From NCBI GenBank assembly GCA_900199505.1, contig FZQV01000018.1:1-51112 (forward strand): DNA of 51,112 bases. Direction: 5' to 3'. Both the position numbers and the translations under genes were made by a program. This document shows positions 24,476 to 32,396 of this stretch, piece by piece; the first letter of the stretch is position 1, and every line of letters begins with the position of its first letter. The notes under the pieces were generated by a model. It was given only the letters and a program-made list of their open reading frames with translations. It was not told the origin of the DNA and ran no database searches. This DNA comes from Ruaniaceae bacterium KH17 (GTDB lineage Bacteria; Actinomycetota; Actinomycetes; Actinomycetales; Actinomycetaceae).

Positions 24476-26025
24476 GCTGGATGGTTCCCCTTCCCGTGGT
24501 GATTCCGCTGTTGGCGGCCGGTCTCTCACTCGCCTTTGGGCGCCGCCCGAAGACCCAACAGTGGATCGCGATCGGAGCGCTCTCGATCTCGCTCGCGATC
24601 GCCGTCGTGCTGTTTGTGGCGGTGGATGACGGGCCGATCACCGCGAACGTGGGCGGCTGGATTCCGCCTATCGGCATCGTGTTGGTTATCGATCGGCTCT
24701 CGGCGCTGATGCTTGCGGTCTCGGTCGCCGTGACGCTCGTGGTGCTCATCTACTCCACGGCGCAGGGGGTCGCGGATAAGGGCGAAGGCGCGCCGGTGTC
24801 CGTCTTCTACCCCACGTTCCTGGTGCTCTCGGCGGGAGTCTCGAACGCGTTCATCTCGGGCGATCTGTTCAATCTGTATGTGGGCTTCGAGATCCTGTTG
24901 GCATCGTCGTTTGTCTTGATCACGCTCGGTGGTACTCGCGAACGGATCCGTGCGGGAACCATCTATGTGGTGGTTTCGCTCCTCAGCTCGATCATCTTCC
25001 TGACGGCACTCGCGCTGATCTACGGGGCCACCGGAACCATCAACATGGCGCAGCTCTCGCTCCGGTTGGCCGATGTGGATCCGGGTGTGCAGATGGTGCT
25101 GCACGTGATGCTGTTGATCGCGTTCGGTATCAAGGCGGCGATCTTCCCACTTTCGGCGTGGCTACCCGACTCCTACCCGACGGCGCCCGCACCGGTCACG
25201 GCCGTGTTCGCGGGCCTGCTCACGAAGGTGGGTGTGTACGCGATCATTCGCACCGAGACGCTCTTGTTCCCTGGCGGCGAGTTCTCGTCCGTGCTCGCCT
25301 GGGTCGCGATGGCGACGATGATCATCGGTATCCTTGGCGCCGTCGCGCAGGATGACCTGAAACGTATGCTCTCATTTACCCTGCTCTCCCACATCGGCTT
25401 CATGGTGTGGGGTGTGGCGGTCTCGACTGCAGCGGGTCTCTCAGCGGCGATCTTCTACGTTGCCCACCACATCACCGCGCAGACCGCGCTCTTCCTCGTG
25501 GCGGGACTCATCGAAGCGCGCACGGGCACCACCTCGCTGAGGCGGCTGGGCTCGCTCGCGAAGATCGCGCCGGTGGCCGCGATCCTGTTCTTCATCTCGG
25601 CGATGAACCTCTCCGGCATCCCGCCGATGACAGGCTTCCTCGGGAAGGCGGGCCTGATTTCGGCCTCTGCGGCCAAGGGCGATGGCCTCTCCTGGATGCT
25701 CATTGCGGGCGGCCTGATCACCTCGCTCCTCACCCTCTACGCGATGGTGAAGGCGTGGAACATGGCGTTCTGGATGGGAACCGAAGGCGAGAAGCCGCTG
25801 CTGTCGGAGAAGGTGCCGCGCCGAATGACCGCCGGCGCCGCCTCGCTCGTGGCGCTCTCGCTGGCGATGGCTGCCGGTGCCGGGCCGCTGATGGCGTACA
25901 CCGATCGCGCCGCCTACGATCTGCGTGCCCAGCGCTATGTGACGGTCGTTCTCCCCAACGGCGACCAGGTGGGGGACATCTATTTCGACCCGTGGAGCGA
26001 TTCGGAGGAGGGGAGCGATGGCTGA
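24472..26025 (+). CDS. mrpD: Na+/H+ antiporter subunit D (MrpD)
   Basis: 517 residues, NuoM/N-like proton-translocating subunit, about 14 helices. Conserved features are FNLYVGFEILLASSFVLITL (Glu in helix 5), KAAIFPLSAWLPDSYPTAPA (Lys), LLTKVGVYAIIR and ISAMNLSGIPPMTGFLGK. ATGA overlap with mrpC. The tail after the last helix is about 45 residues and hydrophilic. Confidence 0.95.
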   Translation: MSWMVPLPVVIPLLAAGLSLAFGRRPKTQQWIAIGALSISLAIAVVLFVAVDDGPITANVGGWIPPIGIVLVIDRLSALMLAVSVAVTLVVLIYSTAQGVADKGEGAPVSVFYPTFLVLSAGVSNAFISGDLFNLYVGFEILLASSFVLITLGGTRERIRAGTIYVVVSLLSSIIFLTALALIYGATGTINMAQLSLRLADVDPGVQMVLHVMLLIAFGIKAAIFPLSAWLPDSYPTAPAPVTAVFAGLLTKVGVYAIIRTETLLFPGGEFSSVLAWVAMATMIIGILGAVAQDDLKRMLSFTLLSHIGFMVWGVAVSTAAGLSAAIFYVAHHITAQTALFLVAGLIEARTGTTSLRRLGSLAKIAPVAAILFFISAMNLSGIPPMTGFLGKAGLISASAAKGDGLSWMLIAGGLITSLLTLYAMVKAWNMAFWMGTEGEKPLLSEKVPRRMTAGAASLVALSLAMAAGAGPLMAYTDRAAYDLRAQRYVTVVLPNGDQVGDIYFDPWSDSEEGSDG

Positions 26026-26617
26026 CAACGCGACCGAGCCGCTGCCGCGCCTGTCCGTGCGCCAGCGTTTGCCATCCGTGTGGATGACGGCGTGGCTCAC
26101 CCTCGTCTGGATCCTGCTCTGGGGAGAGTTCACGTGGGGGAACTTCGTCAACGGAGTCATCCTGGCGGTCGTCGTCAGCTTCGTGATGCCGTTGCCTCGG
26201 GTGGCGTCCCATAGTGTGTTCCGGCCGCTTGCCGTTGCTCGGCTCGCCGTGCGATTCGTGTGGGATGCGGTGCTGGGCGCGGTGAGCGTGGCCGCCGTCG
26301 TCCTTCGGAAGACCCCGCCCCAGTCCGCGGTGATGAAGGTGCAGCTGCGCTCGCATTCGGACACCATCATGGCCACCACCTCCGGAATGGTCACTCTCGT
26401 TCCAGGGTCGGTGGTCGTTGAGGCGCACCGGCTGACGGGCGTGATCTACCTGCACGTCTTCGATGTGCACGGAGACGATCCCGCCGCCCGTCTGGAGAAG
26501 ATGCGCAGGACCGTCCTTGCACAGGAGGAGCGGCTGATGCGCGCCTTCTCCACGAAACAGGAGCTGATCGAGGCCGGATACCAGCCGGGCTTCCGGATGA
26601 GCGGAGAACACTCATGA
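26018..26617 (+). CDS. mrpE: Na+/H+ antiporter subunit E (MrpE)
   Basis: 199 residues. MnhE fold: two or three N-terminal helices (WMTAWLTLVWILLWGEFTWG, FVNGVILAVVVSFVMPLPRV, ARLAVRFVWDAVLGAVSVAA) and a cytoplasmic domain with TTSGMVTLVPGSVVVE and LYLHVFDVH-like 'IYLHVFDVHGDD'. Overlaps mrpD by eight bases and mrpF by four. Confidence 0.93.
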   Translation: MADNATEPLPRLSVRQRLPSVWMTAWLTLVWILLWGEFTWGNFVNGVILAVVVSFVMPLPRVASHSVFRPLAVARLAVRFVWDAVLGAVSVAAVVLRKTPPQSAVMKVQLRSHSDTIMATTSGMVTLVPGSVVVEAHRLTGVIYLHVFDVHGDDPAARLEKMRRTVLAQEERLMRAFSTKQELIEAGYQPGFRMSGEHS

Positions 26618-27030
26618 ACGTGATTCTCGCCTTCTGCCTGGTGGTGGTGATCGGCGCCGCCTTCATCGTGCTCGTCCGGGCCGAGCGTGGGCCGTCCATA
26701 CTGGACCGCGCGGTAGCGATGGATGTGATCACGGCGGCGCTGATTGCCGCAGTGGCGATCATCATGGTGGGAACTCACTCGCGGGCGTTGATCCCGGTGA
26801 TCGCGGCGCTCGCGCTGGTGGGCTTCATCTCGACCGTCACGATCGCCCGCTTCGTCTCGTCCGAATCCTCGGAGGAGCGCCGGATTCTCACCCGGGACGA
26901 GTTGAAGGCGCTCCTTGAAGAGGAGGAACAGCTCGACGACGATGCCGCACCCGTGCACGATATCGACGCCCTGGAGGATGGTGAAGCGATCGATTTCGAT
27001 GCGATTCGCGATGGGGGGAGTGAACAGTGA
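26614..27030 (+). CDS. mrpF: Na+/H+ antiporter subunit F (MrpF)
   Basis: 138 residues, three helices (VILAFCLVVVIGAAFIVLVR; MDVITAALIAAVAIIMVG; ALIPVIAALALVGFISTVTI), with the conserved RGPSILDRAVAMDV block. Like MrpC it carries an acidic cytoplasmic tail (about 50 residues) beyond the usual ~90-residue core. Coupled by four-base overlaps on both sides. Confidence 0.92.
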   Translation: MNVILAFCLVVVIGAAFIVLVRAERGPSILDRAVAMDVITAALIAAVAIIMVGTHSRALIPVIAALALVGFISTVTIARFVSSESSEERRILTRDELKALLEEEEQLDDDAAPVHDIDALEDGEAIDFDAIRDGGSEQ

Positions 27031-27398
27031 ATTGGGACCAGGTTGCTGACTTCCTCGGCGCTATCTGCCTCATTGCAGGAAGCCTCTTCGTGCTTATTGC
27101 TGCGATCGGCATGTACCGGCTACCCGATCTGCTGACGCGACTTCACGCGGCGGCGAAGCCGCAGGTGGTGGGCTTGATCTTCATGATGGCCGGTGTCGCG
27201 CTCACGGTGCGCGATCCTTCCGTGGCGTGGACGTGTGTGCTCGTGGTGCTGTTCCAACTGATCACGGCGCCGATCTCGGCGCACATGGCCGCGCGTGGTG
27301 GCTACCGCTCGGGCCAAGTGGACTCATCGAAGCTCTACGTGGACGAGTTCCGAGGCGACCTCATGAGCGTGATGCGAGAAGAGCGCAACTCGAACTGA
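27027..27398 (+). CDS. mrpG: Na+/H+ antiporter subunit G (MrpG)
   Basis: 123 residues, three helices, with the PhaG/MnhG signature GMYRLPDLLTRLHAAAKPQV followed by a helix ending in the TAPISAHMAARGGYR block. It is the last subunit of the operon, 24 bases before the next gene, which appears to have its own promoter. Confidence 0.93.
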   Translation: MNWDQVADFLGAICLIAGSLFVLIAAIGMYRLPDLLTRLHAAAKPQVVGLIFMMAGVALTVRDPSVAWTCVLVVLFQLITAPISAHMAARGGYRSGQVDSSKLYVDEFRGDLMSVMREERNSN

Positions 27399-27410
27399 CC
27401 CGGCTCCACA

Positions 27411-27416
27411 TAGAAT
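27411..27416 (+). promoter_or_regulatory. -10 element, leaderless start of the 27423 operon
   Basis: TAGAAT, CAACCC, GTG 27423. Confidence 0.65.
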
Positions 27417-27422
27417 CAACCC

Positions 27423-28100
27423 GTGACCGAATCCCCCGAGTCCGCCGAGCCGCCCAAGAAGCCATCCCGGCTCAAGCGTGCGGCGAAGGCGTATAGCTAT
27501 GTCTCGGATATCTTCACCCCGCAGCGGATTGGTCTGCTCCTCGGTGCGCTCCTCCTACTGGCCGTGGGAGTGTTCGGGGGATGGGGCGCCGTCGGGGATG
27601 CCGTTGAGGACGTTGAGATTCTCGAGGTGGGGCAGAGCGCCGAAACCTCGCCATTCACACTCACGCCCTCGCGAGCGCGCGTGTTCGACGAGCTCGCGGG
27701 AGTCTTCTACGCCGAGGATGGCTACCGATACATCGCCGTGTTGATGACCGTGGAGAACACCACGGACACGTTTGTTTCGACCGAGACCTTACGTGAGGGA
27801 ACCACGATCGACGCCGCAGGCGTGCGGACGATCGAGCTTGAGGCCGGCCCGCGAGTGATCGATGCCGAGGTGCGGCGAGGTATCGACGGGCTTTCCCAAC
27901 CCACGTTCCAGCCGGGGCTGCCCACCGAGGTGGTGCTCGCCTGGCAGCAGGCCGTGACCGAGCCGATTCCGGACGAGATCACGATCGGATTCTCCGACTT
28001 CACCTGGCGCACATCGACGCTTGACGGGTCTATGGGGTGGCGCGACGCCGTCCCCGCCGCCCAGTTCGTCCTGCCCCTTGAGCCATTGGATGAGCCATGA
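27423..28100 (+). CDS. Single-pass membrane protein, DUF4352-like extracellular domain
   Basis: 225 residues, leaderless GTG start. A basic N-terminus (KKPSRLKRAAKAYSYVSDIF), one membrane helix (IGLLLGALLLLAVGVFGGWG, about 40-60), then a beta-rich outside domain with VGQSAETSPFTLTPSRARVF and RYIAVLMTVENTTDTFVSTE, which resembles the Ig-like DUF4352 fold. First of three overlapping genes with the same architecture, suggesting ancient duplication. No function can be assigned; a membrane complex with the other cluster members is a guess. Confidence 0.75.
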   Translation: MTESPESAEPPKKPSRLKRAAKAYSYVSDIFTPQRIGLLLGALLLLAVGVFGGWGAVGDAVEDVEILEVGQSAETSPFTLTPSRARVFDELAGVFYAEDGYRYIAVLMTVENTTDTFVSTETLREGTTIDAAGVRTIELEAGPRVIDAEVRRGIDGLSQPTFQPGLPTEVVLAWQQAVTEPIPDEITIGFSDFTWRTSTLDGSMGWRDAVPAAQFVLPLEPLDEP

Positions 28101-28684
28101 CGTTCACCCGCGAAGGACTCCTGACGGCGCTACTCGTGATCGCGGCGCTGTTCTTCGGCTCCTACATCACCACACTCATCCCGACGCCGGGCCAGGTCTC
28201 CGCGGATCAGCCGTTTCTGCACGAGGTCGCCGTGGGCGAGACTGCGCAGATGCGCACCGGCTCGGTGACGGTCACGGAGGTGGAAACCGCCAGTCAGGTT
28301 CAGTTGTTCTCCCAGATCGCGGGGACCTCCGGTGTGTGGCTCGTGGTGGGTGTTGAGTTCGAACCGAGCGGGCAGAGCACGCTGATCGCGGGAGGGAACG
28401 CCGTTCTCCGCGCGGCAGATGGCCGGACATTCGGTGGTACACAGGCGGTGACGACCAATTGTGGGCCCACCCCACCGGGCATCATGGTGACCTGCCAGCT
28501 CGCGTTCGAGCTTCCTGCCGATGCGCTCGAAGGAGCCCACCTGTGGATTCCTGCGGGTGCATCCGTGAACACGAGTGATGATGTGGCTGATGTCGATCTC
28601 GGGATCGACGCTGAGCGTGCTGCGGAGATGGCTGCGACTGACCAGCATCTCGAGCTCATTGAGACCACGGCGGTGACGAAATGA
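28097..28684 (+). CDS. Single-pass membrane protein, DUF4352-like domain (second of three)
   Basis: 195 residues, ATGA overlap at both ends. N-terminal helix (LLTALLVIAALFFGSYITTL), then a beta-rich domain beginning VGETAQMRTGSVTVTEVETA and VWLVVGVEFEPSGQSTLIAG, with two Cys (NCGPTPPGIMVTC) that could form a disulfide. Same plan as its neighbours. Function unknown. Confidence 0.75.
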   Translation: MTFTREGLLTALLVIAALFFGSYITTLIPTPGQVSADQPFLHEVAVGETAQMRTGSVTVTEVETASQVQLFSQIAGTSGVWLVVGVEFEPSGQSTLIAGGNAVLRAADGRTFGGTQAVTTNCGPTPPGIMVTCQLAFELPADALEGAHLWIPAGASVNTSDDVADVDLGIDAERAAEMAATDQHLELIETTAVTK

Positions 28685-29355
28685 GCGAGCTGATCTCAGA
28701 TTCCGTCCCGCCCTCGGCGGAGGCTGCCAGCGATGTGAAGAGCAGCTGGTGGCGGCGCAACCGAATTTGGTTGTGTGTGCTGGTGCCCGTTCTCGCCCTG
28801 GCCGTGGCGGCGTCGTCGTTCCGCATGGTCACGCTCTACCTGCCATGGCAGTGGTCGCGGCCGATCGTGGCGGAGGGTTCGAGTGGAACACTCACGCAGT
28901 CGTTCCAGGATCTCGATGACGTGCGCCGCGAGCGTGAGGTCACGGTGGAGGTGCTCTCCGTCCTCGACTACCCCACACTCGACGGGGTGCGGCCCGTCCC
29001 AGGGGGGACGATGTGGCGCGTCTGGCTCGAGCTCAGCGCCGAGCCGGATCAACATCTCGACGGCTGCTACATCGAACTCACCGATGCGGAGGGTAACCGC
29101 TACGACTTCTCAAGCGGACTCGAATCGGCGGAGGAGGACGGCTTCTACCTCGCCCCCTGGATCTTGCGCTGCGTGCCGGAAGACGCGCCCGGGCCATCGG
29201 TCGAACTGTTCTCCAACGAGGTGGTCGAATCGGAGATTGAGAGGCCGCGGACGTGGCGCTATGAGGCGCTCATCGCGATGCCCGACGGCGTCGAGCCCGA
29301 GACTGTGCGCATCGGCTGGAACCAGCCCGTCTACCTAGAACTGGAAATCCCTTAG
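28681..29355 (+). CDS. Single-pass membrane protein (third of three)
   Basis: 224 residues, ATGA overlap. The helix at about 25-44 (IWLCVLVPVLALAVAASSFR) is followed by an outside domain with REVTVEVLSVLDYPTLDGVR, TMWRVWLELSAEPDQHLDGC and a second Cys in ILRCVPEDAP. It converges on the 29352 gene with a four-base overlap. Function unknown; it probably acts with the two upstream proteins. Confidence 0.74.
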   Translation: MSELISDSVPPSAEAASDVKSSWWRRNRIWLCVLVPVLALAVAASSFRMVTLYLPWQWSRPIVAEGSSGTLTQSFQDLDDVRREREVTVEVLSVLDYPTLDGVRPVPGGTMWRVWLELSAEPDQHLDGCYIELTDAEGNRYDFSSGLESAEEDGFYLAPWILRCVPEDAPGPSVELFSNEVVESEIERPRTWRYEALIAMPDGVEPETVRIGWNQPVYLELEIP

Positions 29356-30632
29356 TCGCCGGCGGGGACGGCAACGGCCTCGCGTTCGGCCGTGGCCTTC
29401 TGTGCGAGCACGATCGCGTTGACCGCTGCGGCGAGGAGCGCGAGCGCAATCACGAAGTACGCGCCACGCTCCACCATGGTCGTGTAGGGCTCGAGCGCAA
29501 ACTGGCGTAACGCCTCTCCCGGCCCGAATAGCGCGCGCATCGCGAGCGCTGCCAGTGACTGCACGGCACCTGCCACAAGGAACACCACGCAGAACATGAT
29601 CATTGGGAGGACTCCTGCCACGGCGATCTTACGGATCGCGCCGAGCGTGCTCTGAATCGGACTCACGACGGGCTCCGTGACGTGACGGGCGGCGCGGCGA
29701 ACGGGGCTGGGGACGCGCTCGATACGCTTCGTGTACTCCTCGTGGCTCGGCATCGCGAGGTCTACGGAGTTCAACTTGTGCCCGTACACCGCGGCGCCGA
29801 TCGCGAGCCATGCGACGGGCACAATCACCACCGCGCCCAGGTTTCCGAGGAGCGAGTTGATCGCGTCCATGATCCCGCCGAAGACCGCGTTCCACTCGCG
29901 GATCGCCGTGGTGAGGCCCTCCCACCAGTCGATGATGGTGGCAATGATGCGCCGGGACGTGATCCAGCTGGTCACGGATGCCAGCTCGGACGAGAGTGCC
30001 TGGGCGAGAGTGATAATCCACAGCACCTCGAGATATGCGGCCACACCCGCCCACGCGATATGGCGATCAGCGAGGCCCTTCAGCGAGATCACTTTGCGAC
30101 CCGCGAGTCCGATCACGATGAACGCGATGATCGTGACGCCGGGGGCGTAGTCCGCGCGGCCCCAATCGATGTTCTGAAGCGCGGTGTTCATCGACTCGTC
30201 CGCCGTGGAATCGAGGAGAAACACGGTGGTGTCCTGCTTCAGGAGTCCGGCCGAGGCATAAACCGCGAGAAATGGAATCATGACCTGCCCGGCGACCGTC
30301 AGGTCGTCGGCCACGCGCTGGCGTGGGCCCGCCTCGTCGAAGATCCCCGCGAATGCGGGAAGGGAGGGTGCCATTGCGCGCAACATCAACACGAATGACA
30401 GCAACGTGGACAGTGGCGCGAACGGCAGAATCAGCACGGCCAGCGTGGGGCTCCAGTCCGAGACCTCCGTGGTGATCCAGAGGAAGGACATCCGGCCGAT
30501 CCAGCCGAGCAGGAACAGCACAACAAGTTGTGGCCAATGCGCGGCGATCACACGTGCGGCGTCGATGATGAAGCGGCCGAATGTGCGCGCGGCATCGGTC
30601 AGGATCGAGCCGAGGGCGCGAAGGGATTGCAC
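29352..30632 (-). CDS. Polytopic membrane protein of unknown function
   Basis: 426 residues with about eight to nine membrane helices, including WPQLVVLFLLGWIGRMSFLW, APLSTLLSFVLMLRAMAPSL, LGAVVIVPVAWLAIGAAVYG and VLPMIMFCVVFLVAGAVQSL. No transporter signature is recognisable. GTG 30632 lies six bases after minus-strand TAGGAT (leaderless). Tail-to-tail overlap with the three single-pass membrane genes suggests, but does not prove, a joint role. Confidence 0.78.
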   Translation of the reverse strand: MQSLRALGSILTDAARTFGRFIIDAARVIAAHWPQLVVLFLLGWIGRMSFLWITTEVSDWSPTLAVLILPFAPLSTLLSFVLMLRAMAPSLPAFAGIFDEAGPRQRVADDLTVAGQVMIPFLAVYASAGLLKQDTTVFLLDSTADESMNTALQNIDWGRADYAPGVTIIAFIVIGLAGRKVISLKGLADRHIAWAGVAAYLEVLWIITLAQALSSELASVTSWITSRRIIATIIDWWEGLTTAIREWNAVFGGIMDAINSLLGNLGAVVIVPVAWLAIGAAVYGHKLNSVDLAMPSHEEYTKRIERVPSPVRRAARHVTEPVVSPIQSTLGAIRKIAVAGVLPMIMFCVVFLVAGAVQSLAALAMRALFGPGEALRQFALEPYTTMVERGAYFVIALALLAAAVNAIVLAQKATAEREAVAVPAGD

Positions 30633-30638
30633 GGACAG

Positions 30639-30644
30639 ATCCTA
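30639..30644 (-). promoter_or_regulatory. -10 element, leaderless start of the 30632 gene
   Basis: Minus strand: TAGGAT, CTGTCC, GTG. Confidence 0.65.
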
Positions 30645-30656
30645 TCCGGCGGAGAC

Positions 30657-30908
30657 TTAGGCCTTTGGGACCTGCGCGAACATCTTCTGGGTCTGGCTCT
30701 GCGTGGCCGCGCGGGCGAGGGCGAGGAGCGCTCCCGAGACTGCGGCGTAGATGACGAACTCGCTGATAGTGGTCTGATCGTCGCTGAAGTCCACCGGAGC
30801 TGCATGGCCGGTCACGGCCTTCCAGCCCTTCTCGAGGACTTTGCCGGCAACGAGCCCCGCGAGAGCCACCGCTCCGGCGACTACGATCTTCTGAGCGTTC
30901 GAGTTCAC
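30657..30908 (-). CDS. DUF4235 protein
   Basis: 83 residues. GTG start with AGGAGGA four bases upstream. Two hydrophobic stretches (IVVAGAVALAGLVAGKVLEK and SEFVIYAAVSGALLALARAA) joined by WKAVTGHAAPVDFSDDQTTI, the layout of DUF4235 actinobacterial membrane proteins. Function unknown. It lies 24 bases upstream of the 30632 gene start on the same strand and may be co-transcribed in part. Confidence 0.88.
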   Translation of the reverse strand: MNSNAQKIVVAGAVALAGLVAGKVLEKGWKAVTGHAAPVDFSDDQTTISEFVIYAAVSGALLALARAATQSQTQKMFAQVPKA

Positions 30909-31116
30909 GTCTTCCTCCTAGAGTCCGATGCCCATCCTATGCGCACCCCGCCCGGGTGCTCTCCCCAAACTCGAGCTGGAGGTGCACGCTGTGGGGGTTC
31001 ATCACCCCAGACGTGAACGCAGAGCACACCTCCGGCGGGGTGGTGGCCGACGGCGTCGGGCTGGGCCTCGCAAAAAAGCTGGCGCTGGTGAGTCAGAGCC
31101 TGGGAGGCTACACAGC

Positions 31117-32226
31117 ATGAACATTGACATCGTCCCGATCCCGGCACCCGCTTCGGCGGACGCGCCGGTCGATCCGCTGTACGAGGCCTATGCGCACGTC
31201 TTCCGCGTCGAGGACATCGACTTCTTCGGAAACGACGATCTGGCCAGTACCGCGCACGAGCGCCATGTCGAGGACTCGGACCAGACGTATCACCGCGCCC
31301 AGCGCTGGGTGGCGTTCCCCGAGGGGGAACGCGCTCCCGCGTCCGCGATCGGACTCGCGTTCGTTGAGCTCACGCTGACGGACAACACGCACCTCGCAAT
31401 GGCGCATATCGTCACCCACCCGGCACACCGCGGCAGGGGCGTGGCGGCGTCGCTCCTGCCAACCGTTGAGGCGGCGCTGCGCGAGTCCGGACGCACGTCG
31501 ATTCAGGTGTGGGCCAACCACCACCCCTACCAAGGAGGGGATGCGCTTTCCGCCAAGACCGGCGTCGGGCAGATCGACCCGAAGACGCCGCAGGCACACT
31601 GGCTGCGCACGCTCGGTTTCGAGTTGGAGCAAACCGAGCGGCACTCCGTCTTGGCGATTCCGGCCGAGGGCGATCAGTGGTGGCGAGAGCTGGCCGAGCG
31701 CAAAGAGCGGGACACCGCGACGGCCGGTGACGAGTACGAACTGCTGCAGTGGAAGGGCGGCATCCCGCCGGAGTTCCATGACGGCTATGCCCGGCTGCGC
31801 GAGCGGATGAGCGTGGATGCGCCCTCGGCGGAACTCGACTTCGAAGAGGAGAAGTGGGACGCCGAGCGGATCGCAAAGGGGATTGAGCAGCGCACGCAGA
31901 GTGGGTACGAGTGGGTTTCGGCCTTCGTGCGGCACACTCCGAGCGGCGCACTCGTGGCCTACACCGAGATGATGTGGCCCGGCGAGCGGCCGGCGGGCGT
32001 GTGGCAGATGGACACGTTCGTCCACGGCGAGCACCGCGGGCATCGGCTGGGCGCGCTCGTCAAGGCCGCGAACCTGGAGTTCCTGCGCCGGGAGAATCCG
32101 GCCGCAGAGCGGATCCACACCTGGAATGCCGGCGAGAACGAGTACATGCTCGCAATCAACGTGGAGCTCGGCTTCGCACCTGCCTCGATCGAAGGCGGGT
32201 GGCAGAAGCGGGTCACTACGGACTGA
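31117..32226 (+). CDS. GNAT-family acetyltransferase, tandem domains
   Basis: 369 residues with two GNAT folds. The first has AMAHIVTHPAHRGRGVAASL (acetyl-CoA motif RxxGxA variant RGRGVA) and the second QMDTFVHGEHRGHRLGALVK (HRGHRLG). The overall plan resembles double-GNAT actinobacterial proteins such as the MshD group, but the substrate is not evident. Start at ATG 31117 with GGGAGG nine bases upstream; the same frame is open further upstream but lacks coding character. Confidence 0.85.
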   Translation: MNIDIVPIPAPASADAPVDPLYEAYAHVFRVEDIDFFGNDDLASTAHERHVEDSDQTYHRAQRWVAFPEGERAPASAIGLAFVELTLTDNTHLAMAHIVTHPAHRGRGVAASLLPTVEAALRESGRTSIQVWANHHPYQGGDALSAKTGVGQIDPKTPQAHWLRTLGFELEQTERHSVLAIPAEGDQWWRELAERKERDTATAGDEYELLQWKGGIPPEFHDGYARLRERMSVDAPSAELDFEEEKWDAERIAKGIEQRTQSGYEWVSAFVRHTPSGALVAYTEMMWPGERPAGVWQMDTFVHGEHRGHRLGALVKAANLEFLRRENPAAERIHTWNAGENEYMLAINVELGFAPASIEGGWQKRVTTD

Positions 32227-32251
32227 TCCGGGGCTGCTCCCCGCCGCGCGG

Positions 32252-32257
32252 TATGAT
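32252..32257 (+). promoter_or_regulatory. -10 element of thiBPQ
   Basis: TATGAT just ahead of the riboswitch, placing the transcript start near 32264. Confidence 0.5.
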
Positions 32258-32268
32258 CGGCGTATCGA

Positions 32269-32362
32269 CAGGGGAGCGCCACCCGGGCGCTGAGAGTGCA
32301 TACGGAAGAGATTCCCAGCAGACCCTCACACCTGATCCGGTTCGCACCGGCGTAGGGAGTTG
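32269..32362 (+). ncRNA. TPP riboswitch (THI element)
   Basis: All conserved blocks of the thiamine-pyrophosphate aptamer are present in order: GGGGAGC (32271), GCTGAGAGTG (from 32289), the GACCCT and ACCTGATCCGG block (from 32331) and CACCGGCGTAGGGAGT (32345). It lies directly upstream of a thiamine ABC importer and should lower its expression when TPP is plentiful. Confidence 0.96.
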
Positions 32363-32374
32363 AGTTCTCATACC

Positions 32375-32392
32375 CCTCCATTTGGTTGGAGG
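32375..32392 (+). promoter_or_regulatory. Ribosome-binding-site sequestering hairpin of thiB
   Basis: CCTCCA (32375-32380) pairs with TGGAGG (32387-32392) across a six-base loop. GGAGG is the Shine-Dalgarno sequence of thiB, four bases before ATG 32397. This suggests translational rather than terminator-based control. Confidence 0.7.
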
Positions 32393-32396
32393 ATTT

